64,000 nucleotides of DNA, taken from assembly GCF_050632395.1 (NCBI RefSeq), contig NZ_CP192600.1, positions 3,534,001 through 3,598,000 on the forward strand, written 5' to 3'. The notes below the pieces were generated by a model. That model did not search any database, was not told the DNA's origin, and saw only the letters and a program-made list of their open reading frames with translations. The stretch's first letter is position 1. Each line of letters begins with the position of its first letter. Below are positions 51,637 to 59,625 of this stretch, piece after piece. This DNA comes from JAUYQR01 sp050632395. GTDB lineage: Bacteria > Pseudomonadota > Alphaproteobacteria > Rhodobacterales > Rhodobacteraceae. Made by a program: the position numbers and the translations under genes.

Positions 51637-52107
51637 TTAGTTGCCGCTGCCGAAGGTCGGTCCCTCGGCGTCTGTCACCAGACCGATCTCGTTGAAGCCG
51701 CCCGCATTGAGCGCGCCCATGACCTGCGCCACCCGCTCATACGGGATCGACCCGTCGGCACGCAAAAACACCTTCTTCGACGTCCGCTCCGCCGCGATCG
51801 CCTGCAACTTCGGGATCATCTCGCCGTCCGCAACCTCGGTGTTCTGGATCGACAGCGTGCCCGCCGCGGTGATGGAGATCGTCAGCGGCTCTTCCTGCTC
51901 GGTCGGCAGCGCGCTTGCGGCCGTCTTCGGCAGTTCAACCGGCACTCCCACCGTCAGCATCGGGGCGGCCACCATGAAGATGATCAGCAACACCAACATC
52001 ACATCCACGAAGGGCGTCACGTTGATCTCGCTCATCGCCGCCGCCTTGCCGCGACGCCGCCCCCGGCGTCCGCCGCCCCCGCCGCCCTTGATGACCCCGG
52101 CCCCCAC
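51637..52107 (-). CDS. tolR: TolR, ExbD-family Tol protein
   Basis: A GTG at 52107 starts 156 residues. A Gly/Arg-rich cytoplasmic start is followed by the membrane helix SEINVTPFVDVMLVLLIIFM. The transmembrane Asp near D35 is the proton-channel residue of ExbD/TolR proteins. The C-terminal periplasmic domain ends in the TolR-like KVFLRADGSIPYERVAQVMG. Together with TolQ it uses the proton gradient to power TolA. The gene is 9 bases upstream of tolA and 3 bases downstream of tolQ. Confidence 0.94.
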   Translation of the reverse strand: MGAGVIKGGGGGGRRGRRRGKAAAMSEINVTPFVDVMLVLLIIFMVAAPMLTVGVPVELPKTAASALPTEQEEPLTISITAAGTLSIQNTEVADGEMIPKLQAIAAERTSKKVFLRADGSIPYERVAQVMGALNAGGFNEIGLVTDAEGPTFGSGN

Positions 52108-52110
52108 GGC

Positions 52111-52806
52111 TCAGGCGTCCAATTGGCGCGACAGGATCGTCGCGAACTCGTCGGCAAAGCTTTCATAGCCGCCAAGGATGCGCTCGCTGTCGGAATTCAG
52201 CTTGTTGTAGAACACCACCGCCGGAATTGCCGCGATCAGGCCCACGCCGGTCGCCAGCAGCGCCTCGGCAATACCCGGCGCCACGACGGCAAGGTTGGTG
52301 TTCTGCGAAATCGCGATCTGCTCGAAACTGTGCTTGATGCCCCAGACCGTCCCGAACAGGCCGATGAACGGCGCGGTCGATCCCGTAGTGGCCAGAAACG
52401 CCAGCCCGGTGTTCAGCCGCTCACTTTCGCGGTTGATCGCCACGTCCATCGCCCGGTCGATCCGCGCCTGCGCGCCCGCGATCAGCCCGCCGTCCTGCTT
52501 GTGGCTGCGCCGCCATTCCAGCATCCCGGCCGCAAAGATCTTTTCCGATTGCCCCTGCGGGTCCGGCCCGATCTTCTCGAACAGTTCGTCCAGCGGCTCG
52601 CCCGACCAGAACGCCCGGTCGAACACCGTCGCCTCGCCACGCGCCTTGCGGAACATGATGTGCTTTTGAATGATGATCGCCCATGACCAGAAAGACATGA
52701 TCATCAGCATCATCATGACGATCTTAACCGTCAGGGTTGCACGTGCAAAAAGGGCGAGCATGGAGAAATCAATCTCCTGCGCCATCGCAAGGGTGTCCGT
52801 TTCCAT
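52111..52806 (-). CDS. tolQ: TolQ, MotA/ExbB-family Tol protein
   Basis: The start is the ATG at 52806 (METDTLAMAQEIDF), giving 231 residues, the size of E. coli TolQ. Three membrane helices and the MotA/ExbB signature are visible (FLATTGSTAPFIGLFGTVWG in the second and third helix region; EALLATGVGLIAAIPAVVFY). It forms a proton channel with TolR. The frame is open farther upstream and overlaps the promoter; that part is not taken as coding. First gene of tolQRAB-pal-cpoB after ybgC. Confidence 0.95.
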   Translation of the reverse strand: METDTLAMAQEIDFSMLALFARATLTVKIVMMMLMIMSFWSWAIIIQKHIMFRKARGEATVFDRAFWSGEPLDELFEKIGPDPQGQSEKIFAAGMLEWRRSHKQDGGLIAGAQARIDRAMDVAINRESERLNTGLAFLATTGSTAPFIGLFGTVWGIKHSFEQIAISQNTNLAVVAPGIAEALLATGVGLIAAIPAVVFYNKLNSDSERILGGYESFADEFATILSRQLDA

Positions 52807-52853
52807 ACGCCTGCTCTTGTTGATCGGGCCGTTTCTCGGCTCCGTTACCTGTG

Positions 52854-52883
52854 ATTCTATCAAGGTTACAGGGCGAATGCCAA
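52854..52883 (-). promoter_or_regulatory. candidate promoter of the tolQ operon
   Basis: On the minus strand TTGGCA (rc of 52878-52883) and TAGAAT (rc of 52854-52859) are separated by 18 bases, within the 117-base gap between ybgC and tolQ. This is a good sigma-70-like match and would make tolQ onward independent of ybgC. Confidence 0.55.
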
Positions 52884-52923
52884 CACAAGTCTGCGTGCAG
52901 CGGGGATTTGCCGCCCGACCGCG

Positions 52924-53325
52924 CTAATGCACCTGCCCCAGAAGCCGCAGCCGAACCTGCGGTGGAACCCGCGCCGGCGCGCCCGTCTCGCTCAGACAGA
53001 CCAGCGTCACCACCGCCTGAAACAGCCGCTCGCCACCCCGACTGATGGTCTGCTCCAGCACCAGCCGCGCGCCGGTTGCTGCCTGCAACACCGTCTCCAC
53101 CAACAGATCATCGGCAAACTTCGCGGGCCGCAGGTAATCCGCCTCCACCCGCCTGACGGCAAAGACGATGCCATCGGACGCGCGCAGCGCCATCTGGTCG
53201 ATGCCCAGTGACGCCACCCATTCCGTCCGCGCCCGCTCGATGAACTTCAGGTAATTCGCGTAATAGACGATCCCGGCCAGATCGGTATCCTCGTAATAGA
53301 CGCGCAGGGCAAAGAGGTGGGCCAC
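52924..53325 (-). CDS. ybgC: YbgC, acyl-CoA thioesterase of the Tol-Pal operon
   Basis: The 133-residue hot-dog-fold protein has the catalytic motif YYEDTDLAGIVYYANYLKF, in which D15 corresponds to the active-site Asp of YbgC. It hydrolyses short- to medium-chain acyl-CoA or acyl-ACP and may take part in phospholipid metabolism. It leads the operon ybgC-tolQRAB-pal-cpoB, the standard order in proteobacteria. The second half is less conserved but has the family's length. Confidence 0.92.
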   Translation of the reverse strand: MAHLFALRVYYEDTDLAGIVYYANYLKFIERARTEWVASLGIDQMALRASDGIVFAVRRVEADYLRPAKFADDLLVETVLQAATGARLVLEQTISRGGERLFQAVVTLVCLSETGAPARVPPQVRLRLLGQVH

Positions 53326-53446
53326 GCTTTCCTCCGACAGATACGGCCCGCCAGCCTTAGCGCGCCCTCGGCCGTGCCGTCAAAGGCCCTTGTGCCGGAC
53401 GCAGCAAAGCCCCACGTTCACTCCCTCCCCGATCCGAGGTTTCCCC

Positions 53447-53893
53447 ATGCGCGCGTCCCTTTTCGCCATCCTGTCGTTTTTTGCCACCCCCGCCCTCGCC
53501 GAAGAGGTTGGCCGCGTCGGCGTAGACTGGGTCGGCAACGATGTGGTGATCGAGGCTTTCGCCGATCCCGCCGTGCAGGGCGTCACCTGCCACATCGCCT
53601 ATTTCGAACGCTCGGTGTTCGACCGGCTGCAACAGGGCAACTGGTTCGAAGACCCGTCCTATTCTGCCGTCGATTGCGTGCAGACCGGCCCCATCGTTCT
53701 GGGCGACATCGAACGCGGCCCGGAAGGCGAGGATATCTTCTCCGAACGCCAGTCCTTGATCCTCAAGGCCGTCCGCGTGACCCGCATTTTCGACGAGGCG
53801 AACAACAGTCTGATCTACCTCGCCCATGCCTCCGAGGTGACGCAAGGCTCGGGCAAGATGTCGCTTTCGGTGATCCCGCTCACCGCGCCCTGA
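53447..53893 (+). CDS. creA: CreA-family periplasmic protein
   Basis: The ATG at 53447 is preceded by GAGGTTTC. The 148-residue precursor has a Sec signal (MRASLFAILSFFATPALAEE) and the CreA layout: VGRVGVDWVGNDVVIEAFAD, GVTCHIAYFER, DCVQTGPIVLGD and KAVRVTRIFDEANNSLIYLA. Two cysteines, in GVTCHI and VDCVQ, may pair. The biochemical role of CreA is not established. It stands alone, between ybgC and an unknown gene on the opposite strand. Confidence 0.85.
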   Translation: MRASLFAILSFFATPALAEEVGRVGVDWVGNDVVIEAFADPAVQGVTCHIAYFERSVFDRLQQGNWFEDPSYSAVDCVQTGPIVLGDIERGPEGEDIFSERQSLILKAVRVTRIFDEANNSLIYLAHASEVTQGSGKMSLSVIPLTAP

Positions 53894-53898
53894 CAGGG

Positions 53899-54531
53899 TC
53901 AGGAGGTGCGCCCGATCCGTGCCGCCAGCCGCAGCGCATGGCTTGCGTCCCGCGCCATCACCGGCAGCACCGGATCATAGGCCGCCCGTATGACCGCGCC
54001 AATCTCGGGCCGCAGGATCACCTGATCCCCCACCCGGCCCAAGGGCGAGGTGTCCGTAAACGCCCGGTCCGACCACAAAAGCATCGTCTGCACCGCTTGC
54101 GCCAGCGCCAGCACCTCGGCCGGAACCGCGCTCAGATGCGCGTCCATCCGCAGGAACACGAAGGCCGCCTTGATCGCCCCGTCGGGATCAAACCGAAAGA
54201 TGCGGTACTGGTTCGCATCCGCCGCAGCCAGCCTGTCGCACAACGGGCGCAACTCCGGCACCAACCGGTCCAGGTCAGGCACCTCAGGCAACTCGGCCCA
54301 GTCGCGCACGAAAAACACCATCAGGTTCGCGCCCAGTTCCGGGTCCGTCTCGGCCATCTTGTGCCCGGCCAGCGTAACCACCGCCTCGAACGCGCCTTTG
54401 ATGACGGGCAGCGTCTCTGCCTCCACGCCGAACACCACCGGCACGATGGGCCGCCCCCAACGCGCGAAAAGATACTGCCCGTCGCCGCGCGTGAACAACG
54501 CCTGCACCGCCTCCGGCCCCAACGCTTCCAT
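53899..54531 (-). CDS. conserved hypothetical protein
   Basis: The 210-residue product has no signal peptide, membrane segment or cysteine-rich site. The sequence reads as a soluble alpha/beta protein: RGDGQYLFARWGRPIVPVVF, GHKMAETDPELGANLMVFFV, YRIFRFDPDGAIKAAFVFLR and DTSPLGRVGDQVILRPEIG. The gene begins with ATG at 54531, ends 5 bases after the creA stop (convergent), and its upstream 167-base gap has a palindrome that belongs to the ruvB end. It has normal codon use. I do not recognise the family. Confidence 0.7.
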   Translation of the reverse strand: MEALGPEAVQALFTRGDGQYLFARWGRPIVPVVFGVEAETLPVIKGAFEAVVTLAGHKMAETDPELGANLMVFFVRDWAELPEVPDLDRLVPELRPLCDRLAAADANQYRIFRFDPDGAIKAAFVFLRMDAHLSAVPAEVLALAQAVQTMLLWSDRAFTDTSPLGRVGDQVILRPEIGAVIRAAYDPVLPVMARDASHALRLAARIGRTS

Positions 54532-54676
54532 GTGCCACCCCTGATGAAACCCGGGCGCAGCCTTACCGCTGCGCGTTGTCCGAAATCAAGGCACCGCGGG
54601 CGCCGCTGGGAAGCGCAAGGGCTTAACAAGGTCTAAATGACCGATCCAACCCATTGATTTCATTTATTCCAGAAAA

Positions 54677-54693
54677 TGTCCCACCGTGGGACA
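54677..54693 (-). terminator. hairpin at the end of ruvCAB
   Basis: TGTCCCAC and GTGGGACA around C54685 form a perfect 17-base palindrome. On the minus strand the 7-base stem TGTCCCA/TGGGACA has a three-base loop and is followed by TTTTC. It starts 6 bases after the ruvB stop. It is probably an intrinsic terminator; an operator is the other option. Confidence 0.6.
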
Positions 54694-54698
54694 CGGGC

Positions 54699-55739
54699 TC
54701 ACGCCTCGAACAGATCCGCCTGCCCCGGCTTTCCGGGTTCGGGCCCCTTCGGCGGCTCCAGCCCCAGATGCCGCCAGGCCTTCATCCCCAGCATCCGCCC
54801 CCTCGGCGTCCGCAAAATCAGCCCCTGCTGCAAGAGGTAAGGCTCGATAACCTCCTCGATCGCATCCCGCGGCTCGCTCAACGCCGCCGCGATCGTCTCC
54901 ACCCCGACCGGCCCGCCGCCATAATTCTCGGCCAGCAAGGTCAGATACCGACGGTCCGCCCCATCCAGCCCCAACTGGTCCACCCCGAGCCGCGTCAACG
55001 CCCGGTCCGCCAAGGCCCGGCTGATCTTGCCGCCCTCCTCGACCAGCGCAAAGTCCACCACCCGCCGCAGCAAGCGTCCCGCAATCCGCGGTGTCCCCCG
55101 CGCCCGCCGGGCAATCTCGCGGCACCCCTCCGGCGCCGCCTCAACCCCCATCAACCGCGCCCCACGGCTGACGATCTCGAACAACTCCGCGTCCGAATAG
55201 AACTCCAGCCGCGTCGGTATCCCGAACCGGTCGCGCAGCGGAGTCGTAAGCAACCCCAGCCGCGTCGTCGCCCCGACCAGCGTGAAGGGCTGCAAATCAA
55301 TCCGCACCGTCCGCGCCGCCGGCCCCTCGCCGATCACCAGATCCAGCGCGAAATCCTCCAGTGCCGGATACAGCACCTCCTCCACCACCGGCGACAGGCG
55401 ATGGATCTCGTCGATGAACAGCACATCGCGCGGTTCCAGGTTGGTCAGGATCGCCGCCAGATCGCCGGGCTTGGCCAGCACCGGGCCCGAGGTCATGCGA
55501 AAGCCCACCCCCAACTCCCGCGCCATGATCTGCGCCAGCGTGGTCTTGCCCAGACCGGGCGGCCCATGAAACAGCGTGTGGTCCATCGCCTCACCCCGCA
55601 TCCGGGCGCTGGCGATGAACACGGCCAAGTTCGCCCGCGCCTCCGCCTGCCCGATGAATTCGGCCAGCATCTGGGGGCGCAAGGCACGGTCCATATCCTC
55701 GGGCAGCTTTTCGGGGCGCAATGCTGGATCAGGTTCCAT
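54699..55739 (-). CDS. ruvB: Holliday junction branch-migration ATPase RuvB
   Basis: The 346-residue protein has Walker A GPPGLGKT at 59-66, Walker B in DVLFIDEIHRLS, sensor 1 VGATTRLGLLTTPLRDRFG, and a C-terminal winged helix (EEVIEPYLLQQGLILRTPRGR). It is the hexameric motor of the RuvABC complex that drives branch migration. It lies 3 bases downstream of ruvA on the same strand. Length and motifs are typical. Confidence 0.96.
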   Translation of the reverse strand: MEPDPALRPEKLPEDMDRALRPQMLAEFIGQAEARANLAVFIASARMRGEAMDHTLFHGPPGLGKTTLAQIMARELGVGFRMTSGPVLAKPGDLAAILTNLEPRDVLFIDEIHRLSPVVEEVLYPALEDFALDLVIGEGPAARTVRIDLQPFTLVGATTRLGLLTTPLRDRFGIPTRLEFYSDAELFEIVSRGARLMGVEAAPEGCREIARRARGTPRIAGRLLRRVVDFALVEEGGKISRALADRALTRLGVDQLGLDGADRRYLTLLAENYGGGPVGVETIAAALSEPRDAIEEVIEPYLLQQGLILRTPRGRMLGMKAWRHLGLEPPKGPEPGKPGQADLFEA

Positions 55740-55742
55740 TGC

Positions 55743-56408
55743 TTACCTCGGCGCCAAAAGCTTCAGGCTGGCGCGGATCAGCGTCGCGGTATCGGCCTCG
55801 GGCTGGTCTCCGGCCACCGTCGCCACCGCTTGCGCCGCATCGCCCTGCCCGTAGCCAAGGTTCAACAGCGCCGACAACGCATCCGCCGTCACCGCCGCCC
55901 GCGCCGCACCTGCGGCGGGCCTTGGCGCGGCACGCGGCGCCTCGGCCTCGATCACCACGTCGTCGGCCACGGCAACCGCCGCCAGCGACACACCCGCCGC
56001 CATCACCCCCGGCGCCTTGGCCTTCAACTCCAGGATCACCCGCTGCGCCAGTTTCGGCCCCACGCCCGGCGCTGCCTGAATGGCGCGCGCATCACCCAGC
56101 GTGATCGCCCGCGCCGCGCCCTCGGCCCCCAGCGTGCCAAGGATCGCCATCGCGGCCTTCGCCCCGACTCCCTGCACAGTGGTCAAAAGCTTGTGCCACT
56201 CCTTCTCCAGCATGGTCGGAAAGCCAAACAACTGCAGCAGATCCTCCCGCACCAGAAGCTCTGTATAAAGACTGACCGCCTCGCCAAACCCCGGCATCCC
56301 GGCCAGTGTCCGGTCGCTGACATGCACGATGTACCCGACCCCGCGCACGTCGATCAGCACATGGTCGGCCCCACGCCAGTCCAGCCGCCCTGAAATCCTG
56401 CCGATCAT
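55743..56408 (-). CDS. ruvA: Holliday junction DNA helicase subunit RuvA
   Basis: The ATG at 56408 (MIGRISGRLDWRG) overlaps the ruvC stop as ATGA, giving 221 residues. The OB-fold start, the two HhH motifs (LLTTVQGVGAKAAMAILGTL and IQAAPGVGPKLAQRVILELK) and a C-terminal domain after an Ala-rich linker (ALSALLNLGYGQGDAAQAV) are clear. RuvA binds the four-way junction and loads RuvB. Confidence 0.95.
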   Translation of the reverse strand: MIGRISGRLDWRGADHVLIDVRGVGYIVHVSDRTLAGMPGFGEAVSLYTELLVREDLLQLFGFPTMLEKEWHKLLTTVQGVGAKAAMAILGTLGAEGAARAITLGDARAIQAAPGVGPKLAQRVILELKAKAPGVMAAGVSLAAVAVADDVVIEAEAPRAAPRPAAGAARAAVTADALSALLNLGYGQGDAAQAVATVAGDQPEADTATLIRASLKLLAPR

Positions 56409-56914
56409 CCCGCCGCCCTCAACGCCGCCTGCAACCGGCCCGCCGATTGCAGATGATGCGCGTGGCAAATCGCCACCGCCAGCGCATCCGCCGCATCGGC
56501 CCCGGCGATCTGCACCCCCGGAAACTGCAACCGCACCATGTGGTCGACCTGCACTTTCGCTGCGTGCCCGACGCCCACGACCGTCTTCTTCACCGCGTTC
56601 GGCGCATATTCCCCGACCACCAGCCCGAACCGCGCCGGAACCAGCAGCGCAATCCCCCGCGCCTGCCCCAGCTTCAACGTCGCCACCGCGTCCTTGTTGA
56701 CGAACGTATGCTCCACCGCGGCTGCATCCGGCGCATGCGTCTTCAATACGGCGGTCAACTGATCGAACAGGCTAAGCAGCCTTTGCGCCAGATCGCCATC
56801 CTCGCCCGCCGAATGACAGATGCCGTTCGCCACGTGGCTAAGCCGCGCCCCGGCCACGTCAATCACCCCCCAGCCGAGGTTTCGCAGACCCGGATCAATG
56901 CCGATGACGCGCAT
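56405..56914 (-). CDS. ruvC: crossover junction endodeoxyribonuclease RuvC
   Basis: The ATG at 56914 (MRVIGIDPGLRNLGWG) gives 169 residues; an upstream in-frame methionine would add residues with no family match. Catalytic acids are visible: D7 in GIDPG, E68 in AVEHTFVNKD and the D140/D143 pair in GADAADALAVAICH. It resolves Holliday junctions. First gene of a ruvC-ruvA-ruvB operon that is typical of many proteobacteria. Confidence 0.95.
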   Translation of the reverse strand: MRVIGIDPGLRNLGWGVIDVAGARLSHVANGICHSAGEDGDLAQRLLSLFDQLTAVLKTHAPDAAAVEHTFVNKDAVATLKLGQARGIALLVPARFGLVVGEYAPNAVKKTVVGVGHAAKVQVDHMVRLQFPGVQIAGADAADALAVAICHAHHLQSAGRLQAALRAAG

Positions 56915-57236
56915 GCCTGCCCTCTTTTCTTGCTCTTGGCGCCGGATTAGCACGAATAGGGAACATCCGCCAACCGCTTTCGCCACTTGCGACCGGTCCT
57001 GCGGTCCATTATGCAAATGCAGAAAGCGACAGGGCGGCTCACGAAACCGACGAAATCGCGCCCTCCGTCAGGAACGCCCTGAAAAACATGACGAAATTGC
57101 GACAGAAGTCATGCACTGGCTGCAACCCGGCATTGCCAATTGCTCGCCTTGCTTTGCACATGCAGCACGACTATCTGGCACTGCATGGAGGAATAAGCCT
57201 CCGTATTGTGCAGTATAAGAACAAAGGATACCCGCC
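56915..57236. other. 322-base divergent intergenic region upstream of ruvC and the DUF1127 gene
   Basis: No gene is supported here. On the right, a TATAAG at 57214-57219 and a GGAGG-AATAAG-CCTCC mini-hairpin (57187-57202) lie upstream of the DUF1127 start and may be its promoter and leader. The middle, about 57080-57180, has the AT-richer stretch with GAAAAACATGACGAAATTGCG. The left edge carries the ruvC upstream region. No clear -35 element could be paired with the TATAAG. Confidence 0.45.
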
Positions 57237-57440
57237 ATGGCCGCCGTCGATACGACCCGCCCGGCGCCCCTCGGCGCCATCACCACTTACCGTGCCATCA
57301 ACGGCATGACCCGTGCATTTGCCGCAATCGGCGCCTGGAATGATGCCCGCATCACCCGCCGCGCCCTTGGCAAGCTGTCGGACCGCGAACTTGACGATAT
57401 CGGCCTGTGCCGCGGCGACGTGGATCTGATGGGCCGCTGA
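57237..57440 (+). CDS. DUF1127 (YjiS-like) small protein
   Basis: The 67-residue protein starts at the ATG at 57237 behind AAAGGATACC. Its C-terminal half (WNDARITRRALGKLSDRELDDIGLCRGDVD) is the DUF1127 signature. Such small Arg-rich proteins are common in alphaproteobacteria; some are stress-induced or affect phosphate and RNA metabolism. It has its own strong terminator 27 bases after the stop, so it is a single-gene transcript. Confidence 0.88.
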   Translation: MAAVDTTRPAPLGAITTYRAINGMTRAFAAIGAWNDARITRRALGKLSDRELDDIGLCRGDVDLMGR

Positions 57441-57466
57441 TCGGCCCATCCTCCCGCCAGAATGAC

Positions 57467-57495
57467 AAAGGCCGCATCCGAAGATGCGGCCTTTT
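57467..57495. terminator. strong bidirectional terminator
   Basis: AAAGGCCGCATC (57467-57478), a CGAA loop and GATGCGGCCTTTT (57483-57495) form a 12-base stem with T-rich tail on the plus strand and AAA on the other. It sits between the convergent DUF1127 gene and the small membrane protein gene and can serve both. It is a textbook intrinsic terminator with a stable tetraloop. Confidence 0.92.
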
Positions 57496-57516
57496 GCATT
57501 TCGTGGACCGGACGGG

Positions 57517-57864
57517 TCAGCGCGGCAGTGCGGCCTGCAACTGGCCCGAAATCCAGACCGTCACCGGATCAGCCTGCATCAGCCAGCTGCCGACCGGATC
57601 GAAGCCCTGACCAACCGCAAGCGCATCGACGCGCAGCTGGTAGGTTTCGGCACCGATGTAGTAGTGGATCATGCCCTTCAGCCCGGCACCCATCAGCAGG
57701 ATAATCGCCAGCGGCTTGAGGAACTTCCAGCTGCGCGCCTTGCGGTTGCCAAGCGCCGAGCGTCCGAGAGTTCCGGGCGCCTCGAAGCCGTAGCCTTTGG
57801 CATGGGCCTTCTCGATCCGCGATACGCGGCTGTAGAAGTCATTGAGGTTCGGATCTACCCACAT
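57517..57864 (-). CDS. small single-pass membrane protein of unknown function
   Basis: The ATG at 57864 (MWVDPNLNDFYSRVSRIEKAH) follows CAGGGATTG and gives 115 residues. An N-terminal cytoplasmic segment of about 50 residues (VSRIEKAHAKGYGFEAPGTL) is followed by one hydrophobic helix (FLKPLAIILLMGAGLKGMIH) and a C-terminal segment of about 45 residues that is probably periplasmic. I recognise no family, but the arrangement looks like a conserved membrane protein of the Rhodobacterales. It is read toward the DUF1127 terminator. Confidence 0.7.
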   Translation of the reverse strand: MWVDPNLNDFYSRVSRIEKAHAKGYGFEAPGTLGRSALGNRKARSWKFLKPLAIILLMGAGLKGMIHYYIGAETYQLRVDALAVGQGFDPVGSWLMQADPVTVWISGQLQAALPR

Positions 57865-57984
57865 AATCAATCCCTGCCGAGAAAATTGTGTACCAAAATA
57901 GGTTCGCGCTACTTTGCGGCAAAAGTGCGGCACGTCAAAGCTTCTGCCTTGGGCTCGCCACAAAAAGCGAGCAGTTGCAGTTAA

Positions 57985-58869
57985 TTAGGTCCGCTCAAGA
58001 ACCAATGCCGACCACTCGCCAAGATCGTTTCGGCTATGCAAACGGAAACCTGCCGCCTCATAGGCCGCGATCACTGCCTCGGCCTGCACAACCAGCAGTC
58101 CAGAGAGAATCACCACCCCACCGCGGGCCACTTGCCGGGCCATGTCCGGGGCAAGTTCGATCAGCGGCCCCTTCAGGATATTGGCAAAGACAAGGTCGAA
58201 CGGCCCCGCCTCGGCCAGTCTGGGGTGCTGGAAACCAGCCGCCTCAAGACATTCCACCCGGCCCCGCAGACCGTTGATCGCCACGTTGGCCTCAGCCACA
58301 TCCACCGCCACGCGGTCGATGTCGGATGCGATCACCAGCGCATCGGGCAGCGTCGCCGCAGCGGCCATCGCCAGAACCGCGGTCCCACAGCCGATGTCGG
58401 CCACCTTGGCAAACCGCTTGCCCGCCGCCAGCAGGCCGTCAAAGGCCAGAAGGCAACCCAGCGTCGTGCCGTGATGCCCGGTGCCAAAGGCCACGGTCGC
58501 CTCGATCTGCAGCGCAACCCGGCCAGCGGCCTTGGCGGCAGCGCCCGCCTCGATATCGTGCGAGCCATAGACGTAGAACCGCCCCGCATCGACCGGGCTC
58601 AATTCGCGCCGCACCTTGGCAACCCAATCCACCTCGGGGATCTCCGACACCGCAAAGGGCCGGGCGCCAAAGGCCACCGCCACCACTTCCAGCATCACCA
58701 TGTCGGGCGCTTCAAGAAAGTAGGCGCCAACTTCCCACAGCCCCGAACCATCCTCGATCTCGAACACCCCGACACCGGTCGGCTCCGGCGTCATGCGCTC
58801 CATCACATCGGCAAGGGCGCGGGCGGCATCTTCGCCCGGCAGGGTGGTCAGGGCGGAATAGGTGGGCAT
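57985..58869 (-). CDS. prmA: ribosomal protein L11 methyltransferase PrmA
   Basis: The 294-residue protein has the class I SAM-binding motif VADIGCGTAVLAMAAA near 160-175 and a DLVFANILKGPLIELAP segment (the NxxxxP-like PrmA motif), with the family's N-terminal substrate-binding half (TPEPTGVGVFEIEDGSGLW). It trimethylates several amino groups of ribosomal protein L11. It is an isolated gene. The next gene upstream, msrA, is 51 bases away on the same strand. Confidence 0.92.
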   Translation of the reverse strand: MPTYSALTTLPGEDAARALADVMERMTPEPTGVGVFEIEDGSGLWEVGAYFLEAPDMVMLEVVAVAFGARPFAVSEIPEVDWVAKVRRELSPVDAGRFYVYGSHDIEAGAAAKAAGRVALQIEATVAFGTGHHGTTLGCLLAFDGLLAAGKRFAKVADIGCGTAVLAMAAAATLPDALVIASDIDRVAVDVAEANVAINGLRGRVECLEAAGFQHPRLAEAGPFDLVFANILKGPLIELAPDMARQVARGGVVILSGLLVVQAEAVIAAYEAAGFRLHSRNDLGEWSALVLERT

Positions 58870-58920
58870 CGGTGAACCTTTCGGGGTGCCGGGGCCGGAT
58901 AGCCCCGGCCTCCGGCAGGG

Positions 58921-59574
58921 TCAAGCGGTGACGCCGGTGCCGATCGGGCAAGTCACGCCAGTGCCGCCGATCCCGCAATAGCCGTCAGGATTCTTCGCCA
59001 GATACTGCTGGTGATAATCCTCGGCGAAATAGAAGGTCGGAACCGGCACGATTTCCGTGGTTATGGCACCCCGCCCGGCCGCAGCAAGAGCTGTCTGGTA
59101 GACGGCCTTCGACGCCTTCGCCGCCGCCTCCTGCTCGGGGGTGTAGGTGTAGATCCCCGACCGGTAGGTCGATCCCACGTCATTGCCCTGCCGCATCCCT
59201 TGGGTCGGGTCGTGATTTTCCCAAAACAGCTTCAGCAACCGCTCATAGCTGACCACCGCGGGATCATAGATCACCCGCACCACCTCGTTATGTCCGGTCA
59301 ACTGGGTGCAGGTTTCCTTGTAGGTCGGGTTCGGCGTGTAGCCCCCGGCGTAGCCGACCATCGTCAGCCACACCCCCGGCACGGCCCAGAACTTGCGCTC
59401 CACGCCCCAAAAGCAGCCCATCCCGAACATCGCCTCGGCCATGCCCTCGGGCACCGCCGATTTCAGCGGCAGACCCGAGATGAAATGCGTCTCGGCCGTC
59501 GGCAATGGCGTCGGTCGACCCGGCAGCGCATCCTCGGGACGCACCATTTCGGTCGCTTTGCGGGTGAAGAACAT
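58921..59574 (-). CDS. msrA: peptide methionine sulfoxide reductase MsrA
   Basis: The ATG at 59574 (MFFTRKATEMV) has CGGAGG upstream. The 217-residue enzyme has the catalytic cysteine C54 in GCFWG, TYRSGIYTYTPEQE and FYFAEDYHQQYL, and resolving cysteines near the C-terminus in GYCGIGG and VTCPIG. It reduces the S-epimer of methionine sulfoxide with thioredoxin. It has a C-terminal arrangement with two resolving cysteines, as in E. coli MsrA. Confidence 0.95.
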   Translation of the reverse strand: MFFTRKATEMVRPEDALPGRPTPLPTAETHFISGLPLKSAVPEGMAEAMFGMGCFWGVERKFWAVPGVWLTMVGYAGGYTPNPTYKETCTQLTGHNEVVRVIYDPAVVSYERLLKLFWENHDPTQGMRQGNDVGSTYRSGIYTYTPEQEAAAKASKAVYQTALAAAGRGAITTEIVPVPTFYFAEDYHQQYLAKNPDGYCGIGGTGVTCPIGTGVTA

Positions 59575-59625
59575 GGGGGACACCTCCGTGATTACCATGT
59601 TGATATAGGGCCCCGGGCCCGAAAG

